From Phaeoceros laevis (taxonomy: Eukaryota; Anthocerotophyta; Anthocerotopsida; Notothyladales), in the NCBI GenBank assembly GCA_049999765.1, contig JBNGIQ010008985.1, positions 52,043 to 80,697 of the forward strand: 28,655 bases of DNA, given 5' to 3'. The notes below the pieces were generated by a model. That model was not told where the DNA came from. It made no database searches and was given only the letters and a program-made list of their open reading frames with translations. Shown one piece after another: positions 1 to 8,205 of the stretch (position 1 is its first letter; every line of letters starts with the position of its first letter). The translations under genes were made by a program, and so were the position numbers.

Positions 1-44
1 GACACTTCAGTTGTGTCCTGTCCGAAGATTTGCCGAACATGAGG

Positions 45-103
45 TGCTGAGACGAGCTCATTTCCCGAACATGAGCTCGTCGGGAAATGACCTCGTCTCA
101 GCA
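45..103. repeat. Near-perfect inverted repeat (hairpin)
   Basis: Arms 45-68 and 80-103 are reverse complements at 23 of 24 positions and are separated by an 11-nt loop that itself contains GAGCTC. The single mismatch is at position 56 of the left arm. No coding sequence lies here. It could be the end of a foldback or MITE-like element or a small-RNA hairpin; nothing else identifies it. Confidence 0.75.
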
Positions 104-170
104 ACCATTTGCACCGTATAGGCAGGTGAGATTGCCAAAGCGCCCAAGGGTTTTTCCTGGAGATGCAGGT

Positions 171-466
171 GTGAGCAACACTGGAGATGTAGTAGTGTTG
201 AAATCTTAGGGAGCAGAGAGATGTATGTAGGAGTGTTGAANNNNNNNNNNAGTGTTGAAATCTTAGGGAGCAGAGAGATGTATGTAGGAGTGTTGAAATC
301 TTAGGGAGCAGAGAGATGTATGTAGGAGTGTTGAAATATTAGGGAGATGTATGCATAGTGCATGAGCAGGGAGATATATGTAGTGGTGTTGAAATCTTAG
401 GGAGCAACACAGGGTTTAGAGAGTGTGAGCAACACAGGGTGAGCAACACTAGAGATATAGTAGTGC
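171..466. repeat. 38-bp tandem repeat array
   Basis: Units start with AGTGTTGAAATCTTAGGGAG and recur every 38 bp (for example at 194, 232, 251 and 289), then decay into shorter, interrupted copies up to about 409. The array is flanked by two near-copies of a different motif, GTGAGCAACACTGGAGAT-like, at 171 and 439. No protein is supported here. The copy number is uncertain because an assembly gap falls inside the array. Confidence 0.8.
241..250. other. Assembly gap (10 N)
   Basis: Ten undetermined bases lie inside the 38-bp array. The same repeat phrase occurs on both sides, so the gap is probably a collapsed or unresolved repeat of unknown true length. Confidence 0.95.
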
Positions 467-601
467 AATTAGCCAGACAGCCAGACTGCAGCAGTGTAGC
501 AGCACACGACTAAGATAGATAGATGGTTCTTTTACGTGCGATGTACCGGAGGGTTAATTTCTCGTCGCATGCCTTCGATTCTTGGTGCTTCCTCAATGTT
601 G

Positions 602-1190
602 CTATGGTGCTGTGAGCCTACAGTGCACGAGTAAATGTTCGTCACTAGATACTACACCTTGCTGTTGCATCTTTGCTTCTAGACGTATACCCACCTCACC
701 TTCACCTGAGCATACCACAAAATGATGGCAGTGGAGAAAACCACACCACAATAAGGCATTTTCGAAGGTGTTCGTCACATCACACAATACTCCCACACTT
801 CACACACATATGCCACCAATGTCTCCAAGCATATAGACCCACTCTTCATCGAAACTGAGTGAATTGAACGGACCTGCTCCAAGCAGCCAGTTTTGACTAG
901 TATGCCATCATCTTGGCCCCCTTTTCATTCTGCTAGGCTGCTGCAAGCCATGAGTACAGCAACAATATGATCTGCTTTGATGCACATGGGACTCAAGCCC
1001 ATATTCTAGCACCTCAGCATAACATTTCTTTGCACCTTCCAGGTTCTGTAAGCTACTGTTAGCCTTCAATGGGGCGACAAAGCTGTATGCGTTTCCTTTT
1101 ACTCCTGCCTCTCGCATCTCCTTACAAATGCTGCTAGCCTGCCTAGCCTGCCTTCACTTGTTCTGCTGCAAAAAAGTGCTGTCATATTGA
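602..1190 (-). pseudogene. Decayed PPR (PLS-type) pseudogene
   Basis: Read on the minus strand, pieces match the PPR gene at 4503-6791. From 1117 downward comes a segment with EMREAGVK, YSFVAPLKA, SSLQNLEG and YGLESHV, matching the EMQESGVK...TFVAALKACRSLQDL...CGFES part of the intact gene. The DNA just upstream (to about 1190) still aligns with the start of that repeat. From about 790 downward come VFEN-like sequence, MPYCGVVFSTAIILWYAQ in a shifted frame, then KMQQQGVV, matching VFEKMP...VVSW..MILG.AQ...RMQQQGVV. Frameshifts and missing stretches separate the pieces, and no DYW domain is seen. It is a non-functional relic. Its borders are approximate because the matching was done by eye. 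Confidence 0.7.
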
Positions 1191-1932
1191 TCTCTTGAAA
1201 GCCAATGCCCTCAAGTTACAGATCTGCAGTCCTGCATCCAGTGTAGTAAGTGGTGCCAGTTTGCGAGCTGCCTTCACTGGCTGTGTCGAACGATGTCCTC
1301 CTCAGTGAAGCCCTTGACACCGATTTGTGCGGTATTCCAACCCTTTGTGTTATGCCCACCACACTCTAAGTACTTTGTTGTGTCTGATATTCGGCCACTG
1401 GGTCAGATCTCGCAGTATTTCTGCCACATTTCCCCGCACTTAATTAGTTCCCATTTGATACCACAGCTGCAAGACTGGCCCAAAAGCTTAGGCCTAGGCA
1501 AACCCTTCTCCAGACGGTTGCAGGATAACGCTGAACTGCTTCAATTTTCCGCTCAGCCGAACTTGTAACTTGGCTTGTGCCATCTTCAAATCTTTTGGTC
1601 CAGGACACGTCGGGTGCCTGAAGCCATCTCATTCTTCTTGGCCACGAACGAAGCTGATGGCACCAGTGCTTTCATTGGGCGGCCAGGAAGTGGTGAAGCC
1701 AAGCTGGCTCACTGCCAGAGAGATGCCTCCAGTGAGCCCAAGGGCCACCATGATGCACATGTGAAGTCAAGCTTCGGAAGAGGACAAAGTTTCACATCAA
1801 AGGACACCGCCACTATCGTTTCAGGTCCTAATTTTAGCTTTTGGCTTTACTGGGGCTCGTCTTTCACCCTGGGGCATTATTTATTAGCAGAGCGTATGAC
1901 TACGTTGTCTAGAAAGGTCGAGCTAGGTCGTG
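1191..1932. other. Region without a recognisable gene, upstream of RPN13
   Basis: Open frames here are short, unlike any family I recognise, and on both strands. The last few hundred bases should contain the promoter and 5' leader of the RPN13 gene, but I see no convincing TATA box; an AT-rich stretch sits near 1875-1885. Confidence 0.5.
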
Positions 1933-2838
1933 ATGGAGGCGAGCATGGAGGGAGTGGTGGTGCAGTTTAATGCCGGGCGTATGAGATGCGAAGGCAAGCG
2001 CGTGTTGGCCGACACGCGGAAAGGTTTGGTGCGGGTAGTGCGCTCCGCGGAGGATAGCCTTGTTCACTTTCAATGGCTGGACCGCACGGCGCCAGGGGCT
2101 GCTCCGGAGGAGGACCAGATCGTCTTCCCGAACGAGGCCGTATTCGAGAAGGTGGCACAGTCCTCGGGCCGTGTCTACCTACTGCGGTTCAAGCAAGACG
2201 ACCGCAAGTTCTTCTATTGGATGCAGGGACTGCGAGCTGAGGACGATGAGCAGCTGTGTGCACAGGTGAACGAGCAGCTCAATCGGCCCTGGGATGAGGA
2301 GGACGATGATGCAACAAGTCCCCATCCACTTGAGCCGCAGCTGGCACCAGCGACGGCTTCCAGCTTGCAACCAGCAACGGCAGGAGCCGCTGCAGGCGAT
2401 GCCGTCCAGCTGATTGACCTTCAGCGCATTTTGAGCAATTTGAGCCAGCAGGTTGGCGGGGCGGGGGACAGTCAGCCGGCGGCTATGCACAAGGACACCG
2501 GACCAACGTTCTCTGATATCTTTAGACCTGAGGTTGTGCTTCCACTGCTGGAGCAAGGTGTGGTGGCGGAGAGGCTGGCACCCTACCTCCCTGAAGGGAT
2601 GCAGACCCTAGAAGCCATTGCTGAATTGATGCCAAGTCCTCAGTTCCAGCAGCAGCTGGATGCCTTCACGTTGGCTGTTAGGAGCGGACAGATTGATCTT
2701 ACTCAGTTTGGAATTGACCCCAGCACTTTTGTCTACACGGTTTCTGGATTCTTGGAGGCCATTGAAGACCAAACTCCGGCTATTTCTGCTTGCGACAAGG
2801 ATGGAAGTGAGAAGGACACCGACATGGCCGAGCGGTAG
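1933..2838 (+). CDS. RPN13: 26S proteasome ubiquitin receptor RPN13/ADRM1, intronless
   Basis: The protein has 301 residues, the usual size for plant RPN13. The first ATG is at 1933; the GTG before it is not a plausible plant start. Residues about 6-110 form the Pru (pleckstrin-like receptor for ubiquitin) domain, with VQFNAGRM, GLVRVVRSAEDSLVHFQWLD and LLRFKQDDRKFFYWMQ. This domain docks on RPN2 of the 19S cap and binds ubiquitin. An Ala/Gln/Pro-rich linker follows. Residues about 190-280 form the C-terminal DEUBAD domain (DIFRPEVVLPLLEQG, PYLPEG, FGIDP), which in the family recruits and activates the deubiquitinase UCH37/UCHL5. The acidic tail EKDTDMAER is also typical. The reading frame is complete in one exon, although plant RPN13 genes are, to my knowledge, multi-exon; a processed retrocopy that remains intact is therefore likely. 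Identity is clear; whether it is expressed is not known. Confidence 0.93.
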   Translation: MEASMEGVVVQFNAGRMRCEGKRVLADTRKGLVRVVRSAEDSLVHFQWLDRTAPGAAPEEDQIVFPNEAVFEKVAQSSGRVYLLRFKQDDRKFFYWMQGLRAEDDEQLCAQVNEQLNRPWDEEDDDATSPHPLEPQLAPATASSLQPATAGAAAGDAVQLIDLQRILSNLSQQVGGAGDSQPAAMHKDTGPTFSDIFRPEVVLPLLEQGVVAERLAPYLPEGMQTLEAIAELMPSPQFQQQLDAFTLAVRSGQIDLTQFGIDPSTFVYTVSGFLEAIEDQTPAISACDKDGSEKDTDMAER

Positions 2839-3589
2839 GTTGCCAAAATTCGAAGCCATCGTGTCCAGCGATGGCAAATCGGTTCACGGAACTAGTCACT
2901 TTTGCCAGTCTTCAGCCGGGATGCCTGGATCGATGGAGTTGTGTCAAAAACGCGGGACGCAGGACGGCTCTTCGATACCGTCTAGGCAGCAAGTCTTTAG
3001 GGCTCAGGGTCGCTGAGCAAGTCAACTTCACCACCCAGCAAGTAGACTAGAGCTACTCGAGTAGGAAGCCAGAGTGATATCCTTCGTTGCAGTATGCTGT
3101 ATTCTTTGTCGGCAGCACGTTAGTTGTGGGCCTGGGATGTTTCCCTTGGGCCACCACTGTTTTCTTCTGCTCTGACCTTTCAGGGGAGATAAAAGATGTA
3201 CAACGTCACTCGTTCAGTATTCTTGATTCTGGCTTCTCTTCGAGCTCCACTCTCCTTTCTTTAACGAGGACAGTGAGTCAGTGACACAGTTGTGTTCCTA
3301 AATGCAGTGCTCTATCATTGCATGAGCCACACAATGGACAGGTTTCTTCACCTACAGATCGGGAGTGTTGGCACTGTGCGTCGTCCTGTACTCGGGATCA
3401 ACTGCCGCGGCTGGCATCGGCAGAACAGGCAATACCTCCGGTTTTCGCTGAACAGACTCTGACGGAAACATTTCTGCTAGCGCTGAAGTACCAGAGGGTC
3501 ATGTTCTTGACCGGTAAACCCCTCCCTCTTGGGGGTTGACTAGCACATATATTACGTCCTCAGATGCCAAGTTTGAGCTTACCAAGAAA
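2839..3589. other. Downstream region of RPN13, no gene recognised
   Basis: This stretch should contain the RPN13 3' UTR. Short open frames on both strands resemble no known family. There is no clear AATAAA signal and no obvious poly(A) tract that would mark the end of a retrocopy. Confidence 0.5.
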
Positions 3590-4495
3590 GGTTTTTGGAA
3601 TGGGCTGGTGTCGTTTGTGGGATCATGGTAGTGGAGCACTGAACTGTAGACAAAGAAAAACAAGGAAGAGCTGTTGACTGTGGAATAACCAAATCTCTGA
3701 GGGCGTAGTGATGTTCCTGGCCTGTTAAGTCCCAGAGGTGATCTCATAGCTTCATCACATGCATTGAAGGAAAGCCGATGTTTCAAGAGTACTGTCATGT
3801 TATTTCAGGACTTGAGCAAGATGGCGCAGAAAAGGGAGCAGTCCACAAGTTTGAAGGATCATGATTTCCTGACCTGCAAACGGGAAGCCACAAAGGACGA
3901 GGCGGCAATACTTGACAAGCATAGTAGGCAAACCTTCGTGAGCTGCCCTGTATTCCTTGTATTGCCGCGACTGGGCTTCCATTGCTGCTGCCTAGCCACT
4001 GGTGGTATTCAACGGGGTGCCTGAAAGCTGGATGATGTCAAGACTGGTGTTGAGCTACAACATGGACATTGTACACAACACCGGCATCCACACTTCGGCA
4101 GAGATTGAGCGTCCTCAGGGTGGTCTTGCTGGCTAGTGCTGAGATGATGGCATTGCCATCCTTTGCCGTGTAAGTTGCCTCCTTGAGGTCCAATGTGAGC
4201 AAGGACGTATTGGCGTCAACATTTCCAGCCAAAGTTCATAGCTCCAGAGACGTCGTCCCCCGATGGAGAGGTGTTTCAGGGACGCCGTAATGCCTGGTGG
4301 TAAATTCGAAGTGGAAGGTTGCGCATGCTGCTGCCCTCCGTCAACATCGCTGCCACCATCAGCACAGGTGGGAGTAACCAACAGCCTAAAAATATCCCTC
4401 CGAGTCCTTCCATCCAGGTTTGGGAGGTGGAACCTCTCCAGTGCGCAGTTGCTGTTTGCTGACAAACCACGAACTAAGTGCTCCCCTGGTGGCAT
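3590..4495 (-). pseudogene. Decayed TORNADO1-like LRR-Roc pseudogene
   Basis: The minus strand aligns piece by piece with the intact gene at 9760-13970. From 4495: GEHLVRGLSANS then SLKHLSIGG, matching its late LRRs. After a frameshift near 4230: NTSLLTLDLKEATYTAKDG and TLRTLNL. Then LDIIQLSGTPLN, an in-frame stop (TAG), and CRLVLCGFPFAG, the start of the Roc P-loop. This is followed directly by GTCAGG, at the same place where the intact gene has its first intron. Beyond that, STLET-like sequence and, after a deletion of about 40 codons, WDLTGQEHHYALRDLVIP (the G3 motif region) and LFFFVYSS follow in alternating frames. Stops, shifts and deletions show that it is dead. The N-terminal half is missing: alignment ends where the PPR gene begins. 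Confidence 0.8.
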
Positions 4496-4502
4496 TACTG
4501 GT

Positions 4503-6791
4503 ATGTACAGAAATGGTGAGTACAGAAATGGTGACGTGAACCTGCATCAACAGGATCACTTTTACTGGACTTCTCTGATCTCAAAGCACGCCAAGCATGG
4601 GCAAGGTAGACAGGCCCTCAGAATTTACAAGGAGATGCAAGAGAGTGGAGTGAAGCCAACTTCGTATACCTTTGTTGCTGCGTTGAAAGCATGCCGTAGC
4701 TTACAGGACCTGAGAAGTACGAAGCAACTTCACTCTGATGTGGTCAAATGTGGGTTCGAGTCAGATTTATACGTTGGGACCATGCTGGTGGATGTGTATG
4801 TGAAATGTGGCAGCCTGATTGATGCTAGACGTATCTTTGAGAAGATGTCCCAGCGTGATGTAGTTTCCTGGACTACAATGATTGTGGGATATGCCCAGGA
4901 ACAGGGAGACCTGGCCTTGCAGTTGTACGCACGGATGCAACAGGAAAGAATAGTACCTAATGATCGGACATTTGTTGGTGCACTGAAGGCCTGCAGTAGC
5001 CTGGCAGCATTGGAAGAGGGTAACCAAGGTAATGGGCGAGTTGTGAAGCGGAAGTACTTGGAGTATGTGAGGTCCATCCACTCACAAGTAGTGAAGAGTG
5101 GCACTGAGTCGGATGTGTTTGTTGGAACCATGTTGGTGGATGCGTATGCAAAGTGTGGAAGCCTGGGTGATGCTAGGAGTGTCTTTGAGAAGATGCCGAA
5201 TCGAAGTGTAGTTTCCTGGAATGCCATGATACTGGGGTTTGCCCAGATAGGAGACGGTGAAGAGGCCTTGCAGTTGTACGCACGGATGCAACAGCAGGGT
5301 GTAGTACCAAATGACCGAACGTTTGTTGGTGCACTGAAGGCTTGCAGCTGCTTGACAGCATTGCAAGAAGGAGGTCAAGAGGTTGGAAGAGATGTACAGA
5401 GTCAGTGCCTGGAGCAAGTTAGGGCTATACACGCAGATGTGTTGAAGAGAGACTTCGAGTCAGACGTTTTTGTGGGCACCATGCTAGTAGATGTTTATGC
5501 AAAATGTGGGAGTCTGGTGGATGCTAGGCGAGTCTTTGAAAACATGCCATCTCGTGATGTGACCGCCTGGACTGCCATGATTTTGGGGTACGTTCAAATG
5601 GAAGAGGGTGAGATTGCTTTGCAATTGTATGCAAAGATGCAACAGGAAGGTGTTGTACCAGACGTCCGATCATTTGTAACTGCACTGAAGGCTTGCGGTA
5701 GCTTGGCAGGATTTGAGAAGGGAAAGGAAATACATGCTCAAGTATCTAGGATCCGACTTGACACTTCTGATTTATTTGTAGCAAGTGCGCTTATTGACAT
5801 GTATAGTAAATGTGGGAGCATGGAGGATGCTCAGAAGACATTTGACACCTTGTCCTCAAGAGACATGGTGACATGGAATGCACTGATTGCAGGTTATGCT
5901 CGCCAAGGAGAGAGTGACCTGGTCTTTTCGTTATTGGATGAGATGAGACAGGAAGGCAAAGAGCCCAATAGCATCACATTTCTCAGCGTTCTCAATGTCT
6001 GCAGTCATGCAGGTCTAGTTGAAAAGGGCCAGATGTACTTCGAAGCCATGATCAACGAGTATGGTATGAGTCCAACCATGGAGCACTATAATTGCATGGT
6101 TGATATCCTTGGTCGTGCGGGCCAATTGGACAAGGCAATGGAGATGGCGAAGACAATGCCTTTCCAACCCAGTGGTGTGCTGTGGAGATGTCTATTGGGT
6201 GCTTGCCGGAAGTGGAAGAGTGTCGAGCTTGGGAAACAGGCATTTGAGTGTGCAGTGAAGGCAGATAAGAACGACTCTGCAGTTTATGTCTTAATGTCAA
6301 ACATCTATGCGGCTGCTCACATGCAGGAGGAGGCAAGGGATATACAGGCAATGAGAGTGGATGCAGGAGCATGGAAGACACCCGGACAAAGTCGGTGGAC
6401 AGACTTGAACGGAGTTGTGCATGGATTCTCTGTGGGAACTGGAGAACACCCTGAGAGCCGACACATACTTGCAAAGGTGCAGGAACTTTTTGTGAAAATG
6501 AAGAGTACAGGTTATGTGCCACATCTGGACTCTGTGTTGCGCGACATACCTGATAATGAGAAGGAAGATGCATTGTGTGGGCACAGTGAGAAGCTGGCTA
6601 TAGCATGTGCCCTTCTCAACACACCTGAAGGGACAACCATACGTGTGGTGAAAAATTTGCGTGTCTGTGAGGACTGTCACACTACCACTGCACTCATCTC
6701 AAAGATAGAACGAAGAACTATTATTTGCAGAGACGCAAGCCGCTTTCATGTATACAAAGATGGTGAATGTTCTTGTGGGGGCTACTGGTGA
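4503..6791 (+). CDS. PPR-DYW protein (organelle C-to-U RNA editing factor), single exon
   Basis: From the ATG at 4503 the protein has 762 residues. An in-frame ATG at 4263 would give 842, but those 80 extra residues are the antisense of the TORNADO1-like pseudogene and lack PPR features, so I prefer 4503. Numbers below use the 842 count. About 15 PPR motifs (P, L and S types) run from residue 100 to about 620, then E motifs, then a DYW cytidine-deaminase-like domain. In that domain are GYVP (PG box), the zinc/catalytic signature HSE at 774-776 and CEDCH at 802-806, and the C-terminal triplet Gly-Tyr-Trp in place of Asp-Tyr-Trp. Such proteins bind a specific organellar RNA site and convert C to U. 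No transit peptide is evident at either start, so an upstream exon is possible. The array contains duplicated modules of about 116 residues. Confidence 0.88.
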   Translation: MYRNGEYRNGDVNLHQQDHFYWTSLISKHAKHGQGRQALRIYKEMQESGVKPTSYTFVAALKACRSLQDLRSTKQLHSDVVKCGFESDLYVGTMLVDVYVKCGSLIDARRIFEKMSQRDVVSWTTMIVGYAQEQGDLALQLYARMQQERIVPNDRTFVGALKACSSLAALEEGNQGNGRVVKRKYLEYVRSIHSQVVKSGTESDVFVGTMLVDAYAKCGSLGDARSVFEKMPNRSVVSWNAMILGFAQIGDGEEALQLYARMQQQGVVPNDRTFVGALKACSCLTALQEGGQEVGRDVQSQCLEQVRAIHADVLKRDFESDVFVGTMLVDVYAKCGSLVDARRVFENMPSRDVTAWTAMILGYVQMEEGEIALQLYAKMQQEGVVPDVRSFVTALKACGSLAGFEKGKEIHAQVSRIRLDTSDLFVASALIDMYSKCGSMEDAQKTFDTLSSRDMVTWNALIAGYARQGESDLVFSLLDEMRQEGKEPNSITFLSVLNVCSHAGLVEKGQMYFEAMINEYGMSPTMEHYNCMVDILGRAGQLDKAMEMAKTMPFQPSGVLWRCLLGACRKWKSVELGKQAFECAVKADKNDSAVYVLMSNIYAAAHMQEEARDIQAMRVDAGAWKTPGQSRWTDLNGVVHGFSVGTGEHPESRHILAKVQELFVKMKSTGYVPHLDSVLRDIPDNEKEDALCGHSEKLAIACALLNTPEGTTIRVVKNLRVCEDCHTTTALISKIERRTIICRDASRFHVYKDGECSCGGYW
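4506..4535 (+). repeat. 15-bp tandem duplication at the PPR 5' end
   Basis: The phrase GTACAGAAATGGTGA occurs twice in a row just after the preferred ATG, encoding YRNGE YRNGD. It sits a few bases from the edge of the antisense TORNADO1-like pseudogene and so marks the junction between the two. Confidence 0.7.
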
Positions 6792-7730
6792 CACAAGTCC
6801 ATCTTGTGCGTCCCTGAAAAGCACTTGGTCTCATGTGTGACCCAATTCATGCAGTTTGACACAGTTGCTCAATATGGTCAACTTGTATTCTTCGGCCTGC
6901 ATGGTCTGCTGTCCAGGTACTGCTGGAGCCACTCCTCCTCAGACGCTTTGAGGCTTGCTTCTTGGACTGGGGTAGCTGTGCATAGGATTATTCCGAACAT
7001 GTCGGACGCAGGAGGTCAGAACAAAGGGCGATGCCACCAAGGGTCGGCAACAGATGTGTGACCTGAAGAAGCTTAGCTCAAGAGCAGCAATTGGCTTCGT
7101 AGCAGGTTCCTGGGCCTAAAATGGCGCTCAATGGTAATTCTGGACCCTCCCTGATGCACTGTTGATTGCGAGGGCCCATGCTCGCAAGGCAAAAGAAAAG
7201 TATGTTCAGACCTGGAATCTATGGCAAACTAGCTTCACCTCGTAGATGCCGCTTAATGGTGTTCAAGGTAGTACGCAGGATCAAAACCTCCAGCCCTTGC
7301 AGCGACTACCCATACTGTCCGTGCTGCTCTATGAGAACCCTCATACCTGCTATACTACGTTCAGCTACCTCATTTAATGCACATGCCAAAGACTCGGATG
7401 GAAGGAGACCATGGAAGGAGACTGTGGTTCTTTCTCCTGCATGGTCTGCAATGACCTTTGCAGCCTAATGGACGTTTCTCATCGAAAAACCTACAGAATG
7501 ATATGGAACTCGACTGGGGCTCCTGCAATCGAATCTTTGCAGCGGTAGTCTAGCTCTGCTTTAGGATTTTAGGAAGAGGAGCTGATAAAGAATCAGTTCA
7601 ACAGGAACTTGAAAATGGAACACAAGGTGTCAATGTTTTGGGGACGTCAGCTTATTTGCAGCCATGTTGAGGATGGCAATTCGACTATCCGGTTGCACAG
7701 CCGGGAAGATTTCAAAAGATCGTGCCGGTT

Positions 7731-7932
7731 AACACTTTTTTTTTCCTAAACCAAAGTCTCCAGCTTTCTTGAGCAAATATACATGCATAGCTTCCTGTAG
7801 TCAAGAAACGAATCTAACACCTATCGAGGTCAACACTTTTTTTCCCCTAAACCAAAGACTCCAGCTTTCTTGAGCAAATGTACATGCATAGCTTCCTGTG
7901 GTCTAAAAACGTATCTAATACCTATCTAGGTC
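7731..7932. repeat. Tandem duplication, two 101-bp units
   Basis: Units 7731-7831 and 7832-7932 are nearly the same. Both begin AACACTTTTTTT, contain CCAGCTTTCTTGAGCAAAT and ACATGCATAGCTTCCTGT, and end with CTATC(G/T)AGGTC. They differ at roughly a dozen positions. They lie 200-400 bp upstream of the TATA box of the Gnk2-like gene. Confidence 0.88.
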
Positions 7933-7950
7933 AACAGTCATACGCCTAAT

Positions 7951-7980
7951 GATCAATAAATAAATAAAGAAATAAATAGG
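7951..7980. repeat. ATAA-rich simple sequence
   Basis: A short run of AATAAATAAATAAAG-like sequence immediately follows the 101-bp duplication. It is low-complexity DNA, not a recognisable signal. Confidence 0.6.
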
Positions 7981-8129
7981 CCAACAGTCAATATCCTTCG
8001 TATATAACAATGTAAAAGGCAGTTGAAGTTCGACTGTGCCTTTGCCGGATTCCGGATTACGAGGAGCATATTCGTCCAGCTCAGGACTGATTGCTGGAAT
8101 GGTCAAGTCCAGAGCAGATTCAGGGACTC

Positions 8130-8136
8130 TATAAAT
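8130..8136 (+). promoter_or_regulatory. Probable TATA box of the Gnk2-like gene
   Basis: TATAAAT lies 70 bp upstream of the ATG at 8206, leaving room for a leader of about 40-45 nt. This is a sensible arrangement for a plant RNA polymerase II promoter. Confidence 0.55.
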
Positions 8137-8205
8137 GGATAGCAAAATTTTGGTGATGTACTTTAAGTCAGCATTCCTTGTTCATTTTCCAATCCTGGAA
8201 AGACA

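Larger units (their letters stand above)
6792..8129. other. Region of about 1.3 kb without a clear gene
   Basis: The first part should hold the PPR 3' UTR. On the minus strand between about 7470 and 7080, a nearly open frame (AERSIAGMRVLIEQHGQYG, one stop, SLQGLEVLILRTTLN) looks protein-like, but I cannot assign it to a family. The right part is AT-rich and holds the 101-bp duplication and an ATAA-rich stretch. Confidence 0.45.

Noticed and set aside
1575-1970. 131-residue plus-strand frame before RPN13
   Set aside because: It overlaps the RPN13 start in another frame and shows no recognisable domain.
4263-4502. N-terminal extension of the PPR protein (80 residues)
   Set aside because: It is the antisense of the TORNADO1-like pseudogene, has no PPR or transit-peptide features, and an ATG at 4503 fits the start of PPR-like sequence better.
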